A stretch of DNA of 64,000 bases from Mycolicibacterium fortuitum subsp. fortuitum (GTDB lineage: Bacteria; Actinomycetota; Actinomycetes; Mycobacteriales; Mycobacteriaceae). Below are positions 30,254-39,100 of the stretch, in pieces. How positions within the stretch are numbered: position 1 is the stretch's first letter; each line of letters starts with the position of its first letter. The stretch covers positions 5,704,001 to 5,768,000 of the forward strand of contig NZ_AP025518.1 in the NCBI RefSeq assembly GCF_022179545.1. The letters are read 5' to 3'. The position numbers and the translations under genes were made by a program. The notes beneath the pieces were generated by a model. That model made no database searches. It had not been told where the DNA came from and saw only the letters and a program-made list of their open reading frames with translations.

Positions 30254-30279
30254 GTATTTGTCAGCGCCTCCTCGGGTAC
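30254..30279 (+). promoter_or_regulatory. Possible SigF/SigB-type promoter for the STAS gene
   Basis: A GTATTT element (30254-30259) is followed after 14 bases by GGGTAC (30274-30279), about 40 bp before the STAS gene start. The -10 GGGTAT/C is typical of mycobacterial SigF promoters, while the -35 is a weak match to GTTT. It would make sense as stress autoregulation of a SigF antagonist, but is a weak call. Confidence 0.35.
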
Positions 30280-30318
30280 CGTCCCCGTGGATGCAAGAGA
30301 AACGTCGGAGGTAACCGG

Positions 30319-30681
30319 ATGACTAGCCAACCGGACCCGGCAGCGTGCTCGGTGGAAGAGCGTCGCGTCGGTGAGGTCAGTGTGGTGGCAGTGGCCGGAA
30401 CGGTCGACATGCTCACCGCACCCAAGCTCGAGGAAGCGATCAACGCTGCCGCCAAGAGCTCACCTTCGGCCGTGGTCGTCGATTTGAGTGCCGTGGAATT
30501 CCTGGCTTCGGCGGGTATGGGCGTACTGGTGGCCGCCCGCGAACAACTGGGCGATACGGCGCGGTTCGCCGTCGTCGCCGATGGACCGGCCACCAGCCGA
30601 CCGCTCAAGCTGGTCGGGATCGCCGAGGTGATCGATCTTTTCCCGACACTCGACGAAGCTCTCGCCGCAGTGAAGGCATAA
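30319..30681 (+). CDS. STAS-domain anti-sigma factor antagonist (RsfB-like)
   Basis: 120-residue single STAS domain. The phosphorylatable serine is Ser64 in VEFLASAGMGVLVAARE. Proteins of this kind bind and neutralise an RsbW-type anti-sigma factor when unphosphorylated. The neighbouring anti-sigma kinase, 34 bp downstream, is the likely partner. It resembles the M. smegmatis SigF antagonist RsfB, known to be controlled by Ser phosphorylation; equivalence is inferred from context. A GGAGGT site precedes ATG 30319. Confidence 0.82.
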   Translation: MTSQPDPAACSVEERRVGEVSVVAVAGTVDMLTAPKLEEAINAAAKSSPSAVVVDLSAVEFLASAGMGVLVAAREQLGDTARFAVVADGPATSRPLKLVGIAEVIDLFPTLDEALAAVKA

Positions 30682-30715
30682 CACCGGCCACGACGGGGGT
30701 AGCCAGCAGGTCGAC

Positions 30716-31159
30716 ATGACAGACGCAGGCCAGTCAGCTCAGTTCACGAAGCACGTCAGAGCCGCACCGGAAGATGCGGCGCAGATACGCCGTGAGTTCT
30801 CCAGTTGGCTGAGCACGCATCTCGCGCTCGATCCGACCAAGGCCAGCGATGTGGTGCTGGCCGTCAACGAGGCGCTGGCCAACGCCGCGGAGTTCGCCTA
30901 CGTCGATGCCCCGACCCCCGGGCTCATGTATGTGAGCGCCGACTACGACGGGGATGCGTCGGTACTCACCGTCACCGTCCGCGATGACGGGGTGTGGCGG
31001 ATCGGCGAAACCGACCACAAGAACCCGGCCCGTGGGCGGGGAATCCCGCTGATGCGCGCGCTCACCGACCGCGCTGTGATCGACTCGAACCACGCAGGCA
31101 CCGAAGTCCGCCTGCAGTGGGATCAGATCGGTCAGAACTGCGGCAACCGCACCACCTGA
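30716..31159 (+). CDS. RsbW-like anti-sigma factor serine kinase (HATPase_c_2)
   Basis: 147 residues with the GHKL ATPase fold. N-box NEALANAAEFAY (about residue 57) and G-box GRGIPLMRALTD (about 108) are intact, so it should bind ATP. Such proteins phosphorylate STAS antagonists and/or sequester a sigma factor. Co-directional with the STAS gene just upstream. Its 3' end overlaps the convergent receiver gene by 28 bp, which could allow antisense interference. Confidence 0.82.
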   Translation: MTDAGQSAQFTKHVRAAPEDAAQIRREFSSWLSTHLALDPTKASDVVLAVNEALANAAEFAYVDAPTPGLMYVSADYDGDASVLTVTVRDDGVWRIGETDHKNPARGRGIPLMRALTDRAVIDSNHAGTEVRLQWDQIGQNCGNRTT

Positions 31160-31572
31160 ACGAAGAACTCGTCGATCTGACGGACCGCGCTCATGAACTG
31201 GTCCAGGTCGACGGGTTTGGTGACGTAGGCGTTGGCGTGCAACTTGTAGCTACGGAGGATGTCCTCCTCGGCTGACGAGGTGGTCAGCACCACGATCGGG
31301 ATGTGGCACAGCTCGGCGTCCGACTTGATCTTCTCCAGCAACTGCCTGCCATCGTATTTCGGCAGGTTCAGGTCGAGCAGGATCAGATCCGGGCGCGGCG
31401 CGTCCTCGAAAGCGCCCCGCCGGTACAGAAAGTCCAAACCCTCCTCGCCGTCGCGGGCGACGTGCAGGTTGTTCTTGATCTTGTTGTGTTCGAAGGCTTC
31501 CCGGGTGATCAGCTCGTCGCCGGGATCATCCTCGACCAACAGGATGTCGATGGCTCTGTTCGATGAGGTCAC
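31132..31572 (-). CDS. Stand-alone response regulator (Rcp1/CheY-like)
   Basis: About 146 residues, receiver domain only with no output domain. Acidic pocket VEDDPGD, phosphoacceptor Asp in DLILLDLNLPKYDG and the conserved Lys in YVTKPVDLDQF are present. Start GTG 31572 makes a GTGA 4-bp overlap with the stop of the kinase gene upstream, hence translational coupling. Rcp1-type receivers usually partner phytochrome-like kinases, as here. Confidence 0.85.
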   Translation of the reverse strand: MTSSNRAIDILLVEDDPGDELITREAFEHNKIKNNLHVARDGEEGLDFLYRRGAFEDAPRPDLILLDLNLPKYDGRQLLEKIKSDAELCHIPIVVLTTSSAEEDILRSYKLHANAYVTKPVDLDQFMSAVRQIDEFFVQVVRLPQF

Positions 31573-33146
31573 TGCGGAGTTCCTTCCAACTGGGCTTCTG
31601 GCACGACGTCGGGCACTGTCGTGGGTGTCTCGGGCAGGGTGAACATGAACCGTGTGCCGGGCGAGTACGACGTGTCGATCCAGATGGATCCGCCGTGGTG
31701 CTCGACGATCTTCTTGCACAGCGCAAGGCCGATACCTGTGCCGCTGAAGGCGTCGCGTCCGTGCAGGCGTTGGAATATGACGAACACCTTGTCCACGAAC
31801 TCCTCGCCGATGCCGATCCCATTGTCCGAAACACTGAATACCCAGTTCTCGGCCATTTCACCGGTACCGGGCCTGCAGTCGATGACGATCCGGGGCGCAA
31901 CACCCTCACGACGGAACTTCAGCGCGTTGCCGATCAGGTTCTGCCACAGCATCACCATCAGGGTGGGGTCGCCATCGATCCGCGGCAGCGGCTCATCCGG
32001 TCGCTCGATCTCGGCACCCGACTCCCCGACCGCGGTGGCCAGGTTCTTCAACGCGCTGTCGATCGCGTCGTCGAGGTTCACCTCGGTATGGGTGGCGTTC
32101 AGCCTGCCTACTCGCGAGAACGTCAGCAGGTCGTTGATCAGCACCTGCATGCGTTTGGCTCCGTCGACGGCGAAGCCGATGTACTCGATCCCGCGCTCGT
32201 CAAGTTTGTCGCCGTAGCGCTTCTCCAGCAGCTGACAGAACGAAGCGACCTTCCGCAACGGCTCCTGCAGATCATGCGATGCGACGTACGCGAACTGCTC
32301 CAGTTCGGCATTGGACCGCCGCAGTTCATCTGCCTGCTGGTCGAGGGCCTCCTTGGCGGACTGCGACGCATCGAGTTCTTCGACGACGCGCTGCCGCATG
32401 TCCTCGACGTCAGCGGCGATCGCCCGAATATCCTTGGGGCCCTTCGGGACGATGCGTTGGCCGAAGTTGCCCTCGGTGATCCGGCGACACGAGGCTGCCA
32501 ACGCGGCAAGCGGGCGGGTGACCGCACTGCGCACCAGCATCGTCAGCAACACCGCCATGACGAAGAACGCCGCGAGCATCGCGATGACCACGCCGTCCCG
32601 CCAGCCCCGAACGTTGCCCAGCTCATCGACACTGGCCTGCCTGGCCTCGCTCAGGCCGGCGTTCTGTACATCGAAAAGCTCGCGCAGACCGTCGAATTCG
32701 GCCCTGCCACGATCAGCGGTACGAGTGTCGACGACCGTGGGCCGGCCTACCTGGACGCCGGCGATGAGCGGCTCGGCATAGTTGGCCCGCCATGCCGCCG
32801 CCGCCGTCTCGATCGCGTCCAGATCGGCCAACAGGTCGTCGTGGCCGGCCAGATAGTTGCGGATATCCGCTGCCGCAGCAGTTTCCGCTGCCTGCCCGTC
32901 ACCGTAGGGCTCCAGGAACCGCGGGTCTGCGGCGATGGCGTAGCCCCGCACGGCCGTCTCCTGGTCCCGCAGCGCGGCCTGCAGCTGATAGGCCGCGACC
33001 CGGGCGGGCTGGATGTTGTCGATCAGCTCCCGCGACACCGCGTCGGTGCGCGCCACCAGTGCGATACCGGCGGCAGCACCGGTCAGCACGATCACCGACA
33101 TCACCGTGACCAGCAGGTTCTGCCAGCCTTGCACCGTGAGCTTCAT
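31569..33146 (-). CDS. CHASE3-HAMP sensor histidine kinase
   Basis: 525 residues. TM1 (about 11-32), an extracytoplasmic CHASE3 sensor (about 38-180), TM2 (about 188-208), HAMP, a coiled linker, then HisKA with the phosphorylated His in YVASHDLQEPLRKV. The N-box NLIGNALKFRREG and G-boxes DNGIGIG and SGTGIGLALC are intact. The catalytic half resembles bacteriophytochrome kinases. It overlaps the PP2C gene (ATGA) and the receiver gene (GTGA) by 4 bp each, making a three-gene phospho-signalling operon. Confidence 0.88.
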   Translation of the reverse strand: MKLTVQGWQNLLVTVMSVIVLTGAAAGIALVARTDAVSRELIDNIQPARVAAYQLQAALRDQETAVRGYAIAADPRFLEPYGDGQAAETAAAADIRNYLAGHDDLLADLDAIETAAAAWRANYAEPLIAGVQVGRPTVVDTRTADRGRAEFDGLRELFDVQNAGLSEARQASVDELGNVRGWRDGVVIAMLAAFFVMAVLLTMLVRSAVTRPLAALAASCRRITEGNFGQRIVPKGPKDIRAIAADVEDMRQRVVEELDASQSAKEALDQQADELRRSNAELEQFAYVASHDLQEPLRKVASFCQLLEKRYGDKLDERGIEYIGFAVDGAKRMQVLINDLLTFSRVGRLNATHTEVNLDDAIDSALKNLATAVGESGAEIERPDEPLPRIDGDPTLMVMLWQNLIGNALKFRREGVAPRIVIDCRPGTGEMAENWVFSVSDNGIGIGEEFVDKVFVIFQRLHGRDAFSGTGIGLALCKKIVEHHGGSIWIDTSYSPGTRFMFTLPETPTTVPDVVPEAQLEGTPQ

Positions 33147-34354
33147 ACCGAAGACCGCTCCACTCGGACCAGCGCTATGTCATCGCTGAGACCACCGTGC
33201 GGACGCGCGCGGGATGCCACCCCGTCGATCAGTGCGGCCACGAAGTCTTCTCCAGGAAGGGCAGCAACGGAATTGGCGAGCTCAAGCAGGCCCTCTTCAC
33301 CGAGACGTTCGCCATCGTGTCCGGCGTGGCCCTCGAACAAGCCGTCGGTGAGCAGCACCAGGCCGTGCCCTTCCGGCAGCGCCAACCGGTTGACCGGCCA
33401 CTCCTTGGCACCGAGGCCGAGCGCCGCACCTGCCTTCGGTTCGACCCATTGCACGGCGTCGGGACCATGCGCGAGCAGGCCGGGGTGGCCGGCGCGAACC
33501 ACGTCGTACTCCCCGCTGTCGGGGTCGAGCGCCACGCTGAGCAGGGTCGCGAATATCCCCGGCCCATGCCGCTCGGTGGTCAGGATGCGGTCCAGTTGAC
33601 GCATCCGCTCGTTTCCTCGTAAGCCTGCGAATGTCAGTGCCCGCCAACCGATCCGCAGCGCCACTCCGAGCGCTGCCTCGTCCGGTCCGTGTCCGGCTAC
33701 ATCGCCCATCATCACGTGCACGGTCCGGTCGGGCGTCTGCACGATGTCGTAGAAATCCCCGCCGAGCAGAGCATCCCGCCGGCTCGGCAGCGACTTGGTG
33801 ACGATCTGGACGCCCGGATCATCCAAGAGCAGTGGTGACGGCAGCAGGCCGCGCTCGAGTCGCGCGTTCTCCCGTTCCCGCAGCCGGCTGGCGTGCAGGT
33901 CCACCGCCGTCAGCTCGGCACGTTTTCGCTCGATGGAGTACAGGACCGCCCGCCGCAGCATCTCTGGGTCGACACGGCCCTTCACCAGATAGTCCTGCGC
34001 GCCCGAGGCGACCGCCGAGACTCCGAAATGCTCGTCGTTCAGCCCGGTCAGCACGATGATGGGCACCGCCGGATCGAGCATGCCCAACCGGTGCAGGGCA
34101 TCGATACCTTGGGCATCGGGAAGATTCAGGTCGAGCAGCACGCAGTCGGGGCGGTCGCCGATCAACGCGCGCTCGGCAGCCGCCATCGACTGCACCCACA
34201 CCAGGTCGATATCGGCGGTGTCGGCGACATCGGCGACCTGTTCTTCGACCAGCAACGCGTCGCCACGGTCATCCTCGACCAACAACAGGGATAACCGCCG
34301 GCCCAGAGCGGGACCGGCGATGGTGGCAGAGGGATACGGCTGTTTCGCGCGCAT
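33143..34354 (-). CDS. Receiver-PP2C (SpoIIE) serine phosphatase
   Basis: About 403 residues from ATG 34354, which has a GAAGGA site; a GTG at 34384 is also open. An N-terminal receiver domain (LLLVEDDRGDALLV; Asp in DCVLLDLNLPDAQG) is fused through a helix to a PP2C/SpoIIE phosphatase with GGDFYDIV, MGDVAGHG, TDGLFEG and SDDIALVR metal motifs intact. RsbU/RsbP-type phosphatases dephosphorylate STAS antagonists; the likely target is the STAS protein encoded 2.5 kb away. It heads the kinase-receiver operon. Confidence 0.88.
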   Translation of the reverse strand: MRAKQPYPSATIAGPALGRRLSLLLVEDDRGDALLVEEQVADVADTADIDLVWVQSMAAAERALIGDRPDCVLLDLNLPDAQGIDALHRLGMLDPAVPIIVLTGLNDEHFGVSAVASGAQDYLVKGRVDPEMLRRAVLYSIERKRAELTAVDLHASRLRERENARLERGLLPSPLLLDDPGVQIVTKSLPSRRDALLGGDFYDIVQTPDRTVHVMMGDVAGHGPDEAALGVALRIGWRALTFAGLRGNERMRQLDRILTTERHGPGIFATLLSVALDPDSGEYDVVRAGHPGLLAHGPDAVQWVEPKAGAALGLGAKEWPVNRLALPEGHGLVLLTDGLFEGHAGHDGERLGEEGLLELANSVAALPGEDFVAALIDGVASRARPHGGLSDDIALVRVERSSV

Positions 34355-34480
34355 GGGATCACGTCCTTCACTCACTGAGGCCACCCTGGTCGCGGTGACC
34401 TCTGCATTAGTGACGACGTGGTCGAGAATACCTATGCGTAGGCGTCAATTCCCCGCAGTCGACCGATTGCGGGCCCGCAA

Positions 34481-34888
34481 TCAGGAGGCCCGGGCCTGCG
34501 AGCGCAGCTCAAGCCGCCGGAACACCTCGGTGCCCAACGCCTGCAGATCGTGTCCGCCGGCAGCCGGGATCAGCGTGACCCCGTCGGCCACCTCGGCGGC
34601 CTCGATGTCGGCGATCAGACCGGTCAGCCCGTCGATGGTCCCGACGTAACGCACCTGCGCCTCGGTGCCGGCAATCGTCAGACTGCCGCGCGCAGAGCGG
34701 TAATCGCCTGCCACCGCGACGGTGACATCGAGGATCACCGAGACGGAGTCGTCCTCGGACCTGAGGCCGGACCGCAGCCGGCGCGCCTGGGCCAGGTCGG
34801 GCGCGGAGATCCGCGTCGTCGGCTCGTCACCCTCGGTCAGCTCGGTCCAGGATTCGGCATCCGCCACGAATATCCGCACCCCGGACAC
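34481..34888 (-). CDS. Hypothetical protein, 135 aa
   Basis: Not recognised with certainty. 135 residues, acidic, no membrane segment. The C-terminal part (VADGVTLIPAAGG then LQALGTEVFRRLELR) resembles the last strand and helix of flavin-dependent LLM monooxygenases, so it could be a partner or degenerate relative. ATG 34888 start. About 95 bp separate it from the start of the upstream-facing phosphatase operon downstream; no operon partner. Confidence 0.55.
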   Translation of the reverse strand: MSGVRIFVADAESWTELTEGDEPTTRISAPDLAQARRLRSGLRSEDDSVSVILDVTVAVAGDYRSARGSLTIAGTEAQVRYVGTIDGLTGLIADIEAAEVADGVTLIPAAGGHDLQALGTEVFRRLELRSQARAS

Positions 34889-34943
34889 GCTATGTGTAGA
34901 TACCGCACTTGCCCAGAGTTACGTTCAGGCCGAATCCAACCGA

Positions 34944-35912
34944 CTACCGGGCGTCACGCACCCGGGTCTTGTAGAGACTCGCGGCGGTGGTGACCGCCAG
35001 TGTCACGACGATCACGCCCAGGCTGGCCAGTGTCGGGATCTCCGGCACATGTACCGGCTCGCCGCCGTTGATGAACGGCACCTCGTTCTCGTGCAGAGCA
35101 TGTAGCACCAACTTGACGCCGATGAAGGCGAGGATGAACGCCAGCCCCTGAGACAGGTAGACGAGCCGCTTGAGCAGGTCGCCGAGCAGGAAGTACAGCT
35201 GCCGCAGACCCATCAGGGCGAAGACGTTGGCGGTGAACACCAGGTACGGCTCCTGGGTGAGGCCGTAGATAGCCGGGATCGAGTCCAGCGCGAACAGCAG
35301 GTCCGTGGTGCCCAGAGCGACGATGACGAGGAACATCGGCGTCATCAGTCGAGCGCCGTTCTCGTGCACCCACAGCTTCAGGCCGTCCCATTTGTCGGTG
35401 GTCCGCAGGTGCTTGCGGGCGAACCGCACCACACCGTTGTCGCCGTCGTCGTCGTGGTCGGTGTCACGGACCAGGTTGACCGCGGTGTACACCAGGAACG
35501 CGCCGAAGATGTAGAAAACCCAGGAGAACTGGTTGATCGCGACCGCGCCGAGCGCGATGAAGATGCCGCGGAAGATCAGCGCCAGGATGATGCCGACCAG
35601 CAGGGCCTGCTGCTGGTAGATCCTCGGCACCTTGAAGCTGGCCATGATGATCAAGAAGATGAACAGGTTGTCGACCGACAGTGAATATTCGGTGAGCCAG
35701 CCGGCGAAGAACTCCAGCCCGAACTGGCTGCCGTGGAAGAACCACACGAACACCCCGAAGGCCACCGCCAGGCCGATGTAAACCGACAGCGCGGTCGCGG
35801 TCTCGCGGTTACTGGGTTCGTGGGGGCGTCGCCCGATCACTACGACGTCGAACAGCAGCACGGCGATCGTCACCGCCAGGGTGATGATCCATTCCAGCTG
35901 GCTAACCTGCAT
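34944..35912 (-). CDS. TerC/Alx-family membrane protein
   Basis: 322 residues with at least seven to eight hydrophobic helices. The TerC signatures SVDNLFIFLIIMASF (about residue 80) and DLLFALDSIPAIYG (about 205) place conserved aspartates in the membrane. Members export or handle Mn2+ and other metals, sometimes alongside secretion quality control; many are under manganese riboswitches. A candidate riboswitch lies in the leader. ATG 35912 has a GGAGG site. Confidence 0.88.
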   Translation of the reverse strand: MQVSQLEWIITLAVTIAVLLFDVVVIGRRPHEPSNRETATALSVYIGLAVAFGVFVWFFHGSQFGLEFFAGWLTEYSLSVDNLFIFLIIMASFKVPRIYQQQALLVGIILALIFRGIFIALGAVAINQFSWVFYIFGAFLVYTAVNLVRDTDHDDDGDNGVVRFARKHLRTTDKWDGLKLWVHENGARLMTPMFLVIVALGTTDLLFALDSIPAIYGLTQEPYLVFTANVFALMGLRQLYFLLGDLLKRLVYLSQGLAFILAFIGVKLVLHALHENEVPFINGGEPVHVPEIPTLASLGVIVVTLAVTTAASLYKTRVRDAR

Positions 35913-35914
35913 CG

Positions 35915-36050
35915 AGAAATCCTCCGGTCGTCAAAGCGCCGGAGGTCTCTTCCACCGGTGACACACCGGCCCGCGACACCGATCGACCATTGACGACCGA
36001 CGTGATGACGACATCGCGGCGAAGGAATACTCCCCTCCGCCGACCAGTCT
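35915..36050 (-). ncRNA. Possible yybP-ykoY (manganese) riboswitch before terC
   Basis: The minus-strand leader of the TerC gene contains GGGGAGTA (36035-36028) flanked by a GGCG/CGCC stem, then GTCGTCA and several further complementary G/C segments before the ribosome-binding site. GGGGAGUA is the hallmark loop of yybP-ykoY riboswitches, and TerC/Alx genes are their commonest targets. The second conserved loop is less clear to the eye, so this stays a candidate. Confidence 0.5.
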
Positions 36051-36138
36051 GCCTGACCGAGCCCCCGAATCGAAATCGAACCGGCACGCCCCGAGCCGCC
36101 ACTGGGCCGTTGCGGCGCAGGCTTAGTAGTTTGTACTC

Positions 36139-39100
36139 GTGACAGCTGCCGCCAGTGCACACGAGATTCCACCTCAGTACCTCCTATCCCCACTGGCCCC
36201 CGAGCCACGCACCCTCGTCGACATCCTCAACGACACCGCCAGGCGTTTTCCCGATGCGCCGGCCCTCGATGACGGTTCGGTACAACTCACCTACTCGGAG
36301 CTGATCGCCGATGTCGCCGACAGCGTGGCGTGGCTGGCGGCGCGCGGTATCGGTCGCGGAGACAAGCTCGGAATTCGCATGCCCTCGGGCAGCTATGCGC
36401 TGTACGTGGCGATCCTGTCGGTGTTGGCCTGCGGCGCGGCCTACGTACCGGTCGACGCCGACGACCCGGACGAGCGGGCCGAGCTGGTGTTCGGTGAGGC
36501 CAACGTGGTCGGAGTGATCACCGAACAGGGCCTGATCCGCGGGCCGGGGTCGTCGCGGGGTTGGCGGGCCGCCGCACCCCTGGGGCGCGACGACGCCTGG
36601 ATCATCTTCACCTCAGGCTCCACCGGCACCCCGAAAGGCGTGGCCGTCACCCACCGCAGCGCCGCGGCGTTCGTCGACGCCGAAGCGCGAATGTTCTTGC
36701 GGGACAACCCGATCGGACCCGGAGACCGCGTCCTGGCCGGACTGTCGGTCGCCTTCGACGCATCCTGCGAGGAGATGTGGCTGGCCTGGCGGCACGGCGC
36801 GTGTCTGGTCCCGGCCCCTCGGTCACTGGTGCGCAGCGGCATGGATCTGGGTCCATGGCTGGTGAGCCGCGACATCACCGTGGTGTCCACGGTGCCGACA
36901 CTGGCCGCGCTGTGGCCGGCCGAGGCGCTCGAAGCGGTGCGGCTGTTGATCTTCGGTGGCGAGGCCTGCCCGCCCGAGCTGGCGGCCCGGCTGGCGGTCG
37001 ACGGCCGCGAGGTGTGGAACACCTACGGCCCGACCGAGGCGACCGTGGTGGCCTGCGCCGCGCAACTGGACGGCCAGGGCCCGGTCAGCATCGGCCTGCC
37101 GCTGGCCGGCTGGGACCTGGCGGTGGTGGACAAGGACGGCATGCCGGTGGCCATCGGCGAAGTCGGCGAACTCGTGATCGGCGGTGTCGGGCTGGCCCGC
37201 TACCTCGACCCGGAGAAGGACGCCGAGAAGTACGCGCCGATGCCGACCCTGGGCTGGAACCGCGCCTACCGCAGCGGCGACCTGGTGCGGCTGGAGGCTG
37301 ACGGCCTCTACTTCCAGGGCCGCGCCGACGATCAGGTCAAGGTGGGCGGCCGGCGTATCGAGCTGGGCGAGGTCGACAACGCGCTCGTGCATCTGCCCGG
37401 CGTCAGTGGCGGTGCCGCGGCGGTCCGCAAGACCGCCAGCGGCACCCCGCTGCTGGTCGGCTACATCGCCAGCACCGATCCGGATTTCGACCTGGCCAAA
37501 GCCCGGGCCGCGCTGTCGGAGTCGCTGCCGGCCGCGCTGGTGCCCCGGCTGGTGCTGCTCGACGAGCTCCCGACCCGAACCTCGGGCAAGGTCGACCGCA
37601 ACGCCCTGCCGTGGCCGCCACCCGGAGATGCCGATCAGGACGCTCCCGAGCTCGACGGCACCATGGGCTGGCTGGCCGGGTTGTGGCGCGACGTGCTCGG
37701 CACACCCGTCGAAGGCCCCGAGGCCGATTTCATCGCGCTGGGCGGCGGATCACTGTCGGCCGCGCAGCTGGTGGCCGCGCTGCGTCAGCGCTACCCGCTG
37801 GTGACCGTCGCCGACCTCTACGACCACCCGCGCCTCGGTTCCCTGGCCGGCTATCTCGACGAACTCAAGCCGCCGCCGCAGATCCAGACCCGCGAGGTCA
37901 AACCGACGCCGCTGCTCAGCCAGGCCGCGCAGGTGGCGTTGTCGCTGCCGCTGGCCACCCTCACCGGCATGCAGTGGGTGGTCTGGCTGGCCCTGCTGAA
38001 CAACGTGGCCGCCGCGACCGGGGTCGTGTCGTGGGCTCATCCGCTCAGCTGGTGGTGGGTGCTGGCCGGGTTCGTGCTGTTCGTCACGCCATTGGGCCGT
38101 ATGGGAATCGCGGTGCTGTTCGCCCGCATGTTGCTGACCGGGCTCGAGCCCGGCACCTACCGCCGCGGCGGCCCGGTTCACCTGCGGGTCTGGATCGCCG
38201 AGCGACTGGCCGACGCGAGCGGTGCGGAAAACCTGGCCGGTGCGCCATGGATGGTCTACTACGCCCGCGCCCTGGGCAACAGCGTCGGCAAGGGCGTCGA
38301 CATGCACTCGGCACCGCCGGTGACCGGCATGCTCAAGATCGGTCACCGGGCCTCCGTCGAACCCGAGGTGGACCTGACCGGGCATTGGATCGACGGCGAC
38401 CAGTTCCACGTCGGGCCGGTGACGATCGGCAACGATGCCACGATCGGGGCCCGCACGACGTTGCTCCCCGGGGCGAGCGTCGGCAAGAACGCCGATGTCG
38501 CACCCGGCTCGGCAGTGACCGGCAAGGTGAAGAACGGCCAGTTCTGGAAGGGCTCGCCCGCGGTGAAGTCCGGCAAGGCCCGCCACCCGTGGCCCGATCA
38601 CCGCCCGCGGCGCGCTCCGCTCTGGGTCGCGGTGTACGGGGTGTCCTCGCTACTGCTGGCCGGCCTGCCGCTGCTGGCCCTGGCCGCGGGCCTGGCGGTG
38701 ATCGTCTGGGGTGTGCACGGCACCACCTCACCCGCCGACGCGTTGCTGCCCGCACTGGCGTGGACACCTGCGGCCGCCGTGGTGGCGATGCTGACCTACG
38801 CTGCACTGACCGTGATCGGGGTGCGCATCCTGTCCATCCGGCTGTCGGAGGGCTATCACCCCGTGCGCAGCCGGGTCGGCTGGCAGCTGTGGACCACCGA
38901 ACGTCTGATGGACGCCGCCCGCAACTACCTGTTCCCGATCTACGCCAGCCTGCTCACCCCGTGGTGGTTGCGGTTGCTCGGCGCGAAAGTCGGTAAGGAC
39001 ACCGAGATCTCGACGGCCCTGTTCACCCCGAAGTTCACCGAGGTGCAGGACGGCGCCTTCCTGGCCGACGACACCATGGTGGCCTCCTACGAACTCGGCG

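Noticed and set aside
34385..34480. SigF-type promoter before the receiver-PP2C gene
   Set aside because: A TTGACG and an AGGTAT occur on the minus strand but spacing (about 12 bases) fits neither SigA nor SigF promoters.
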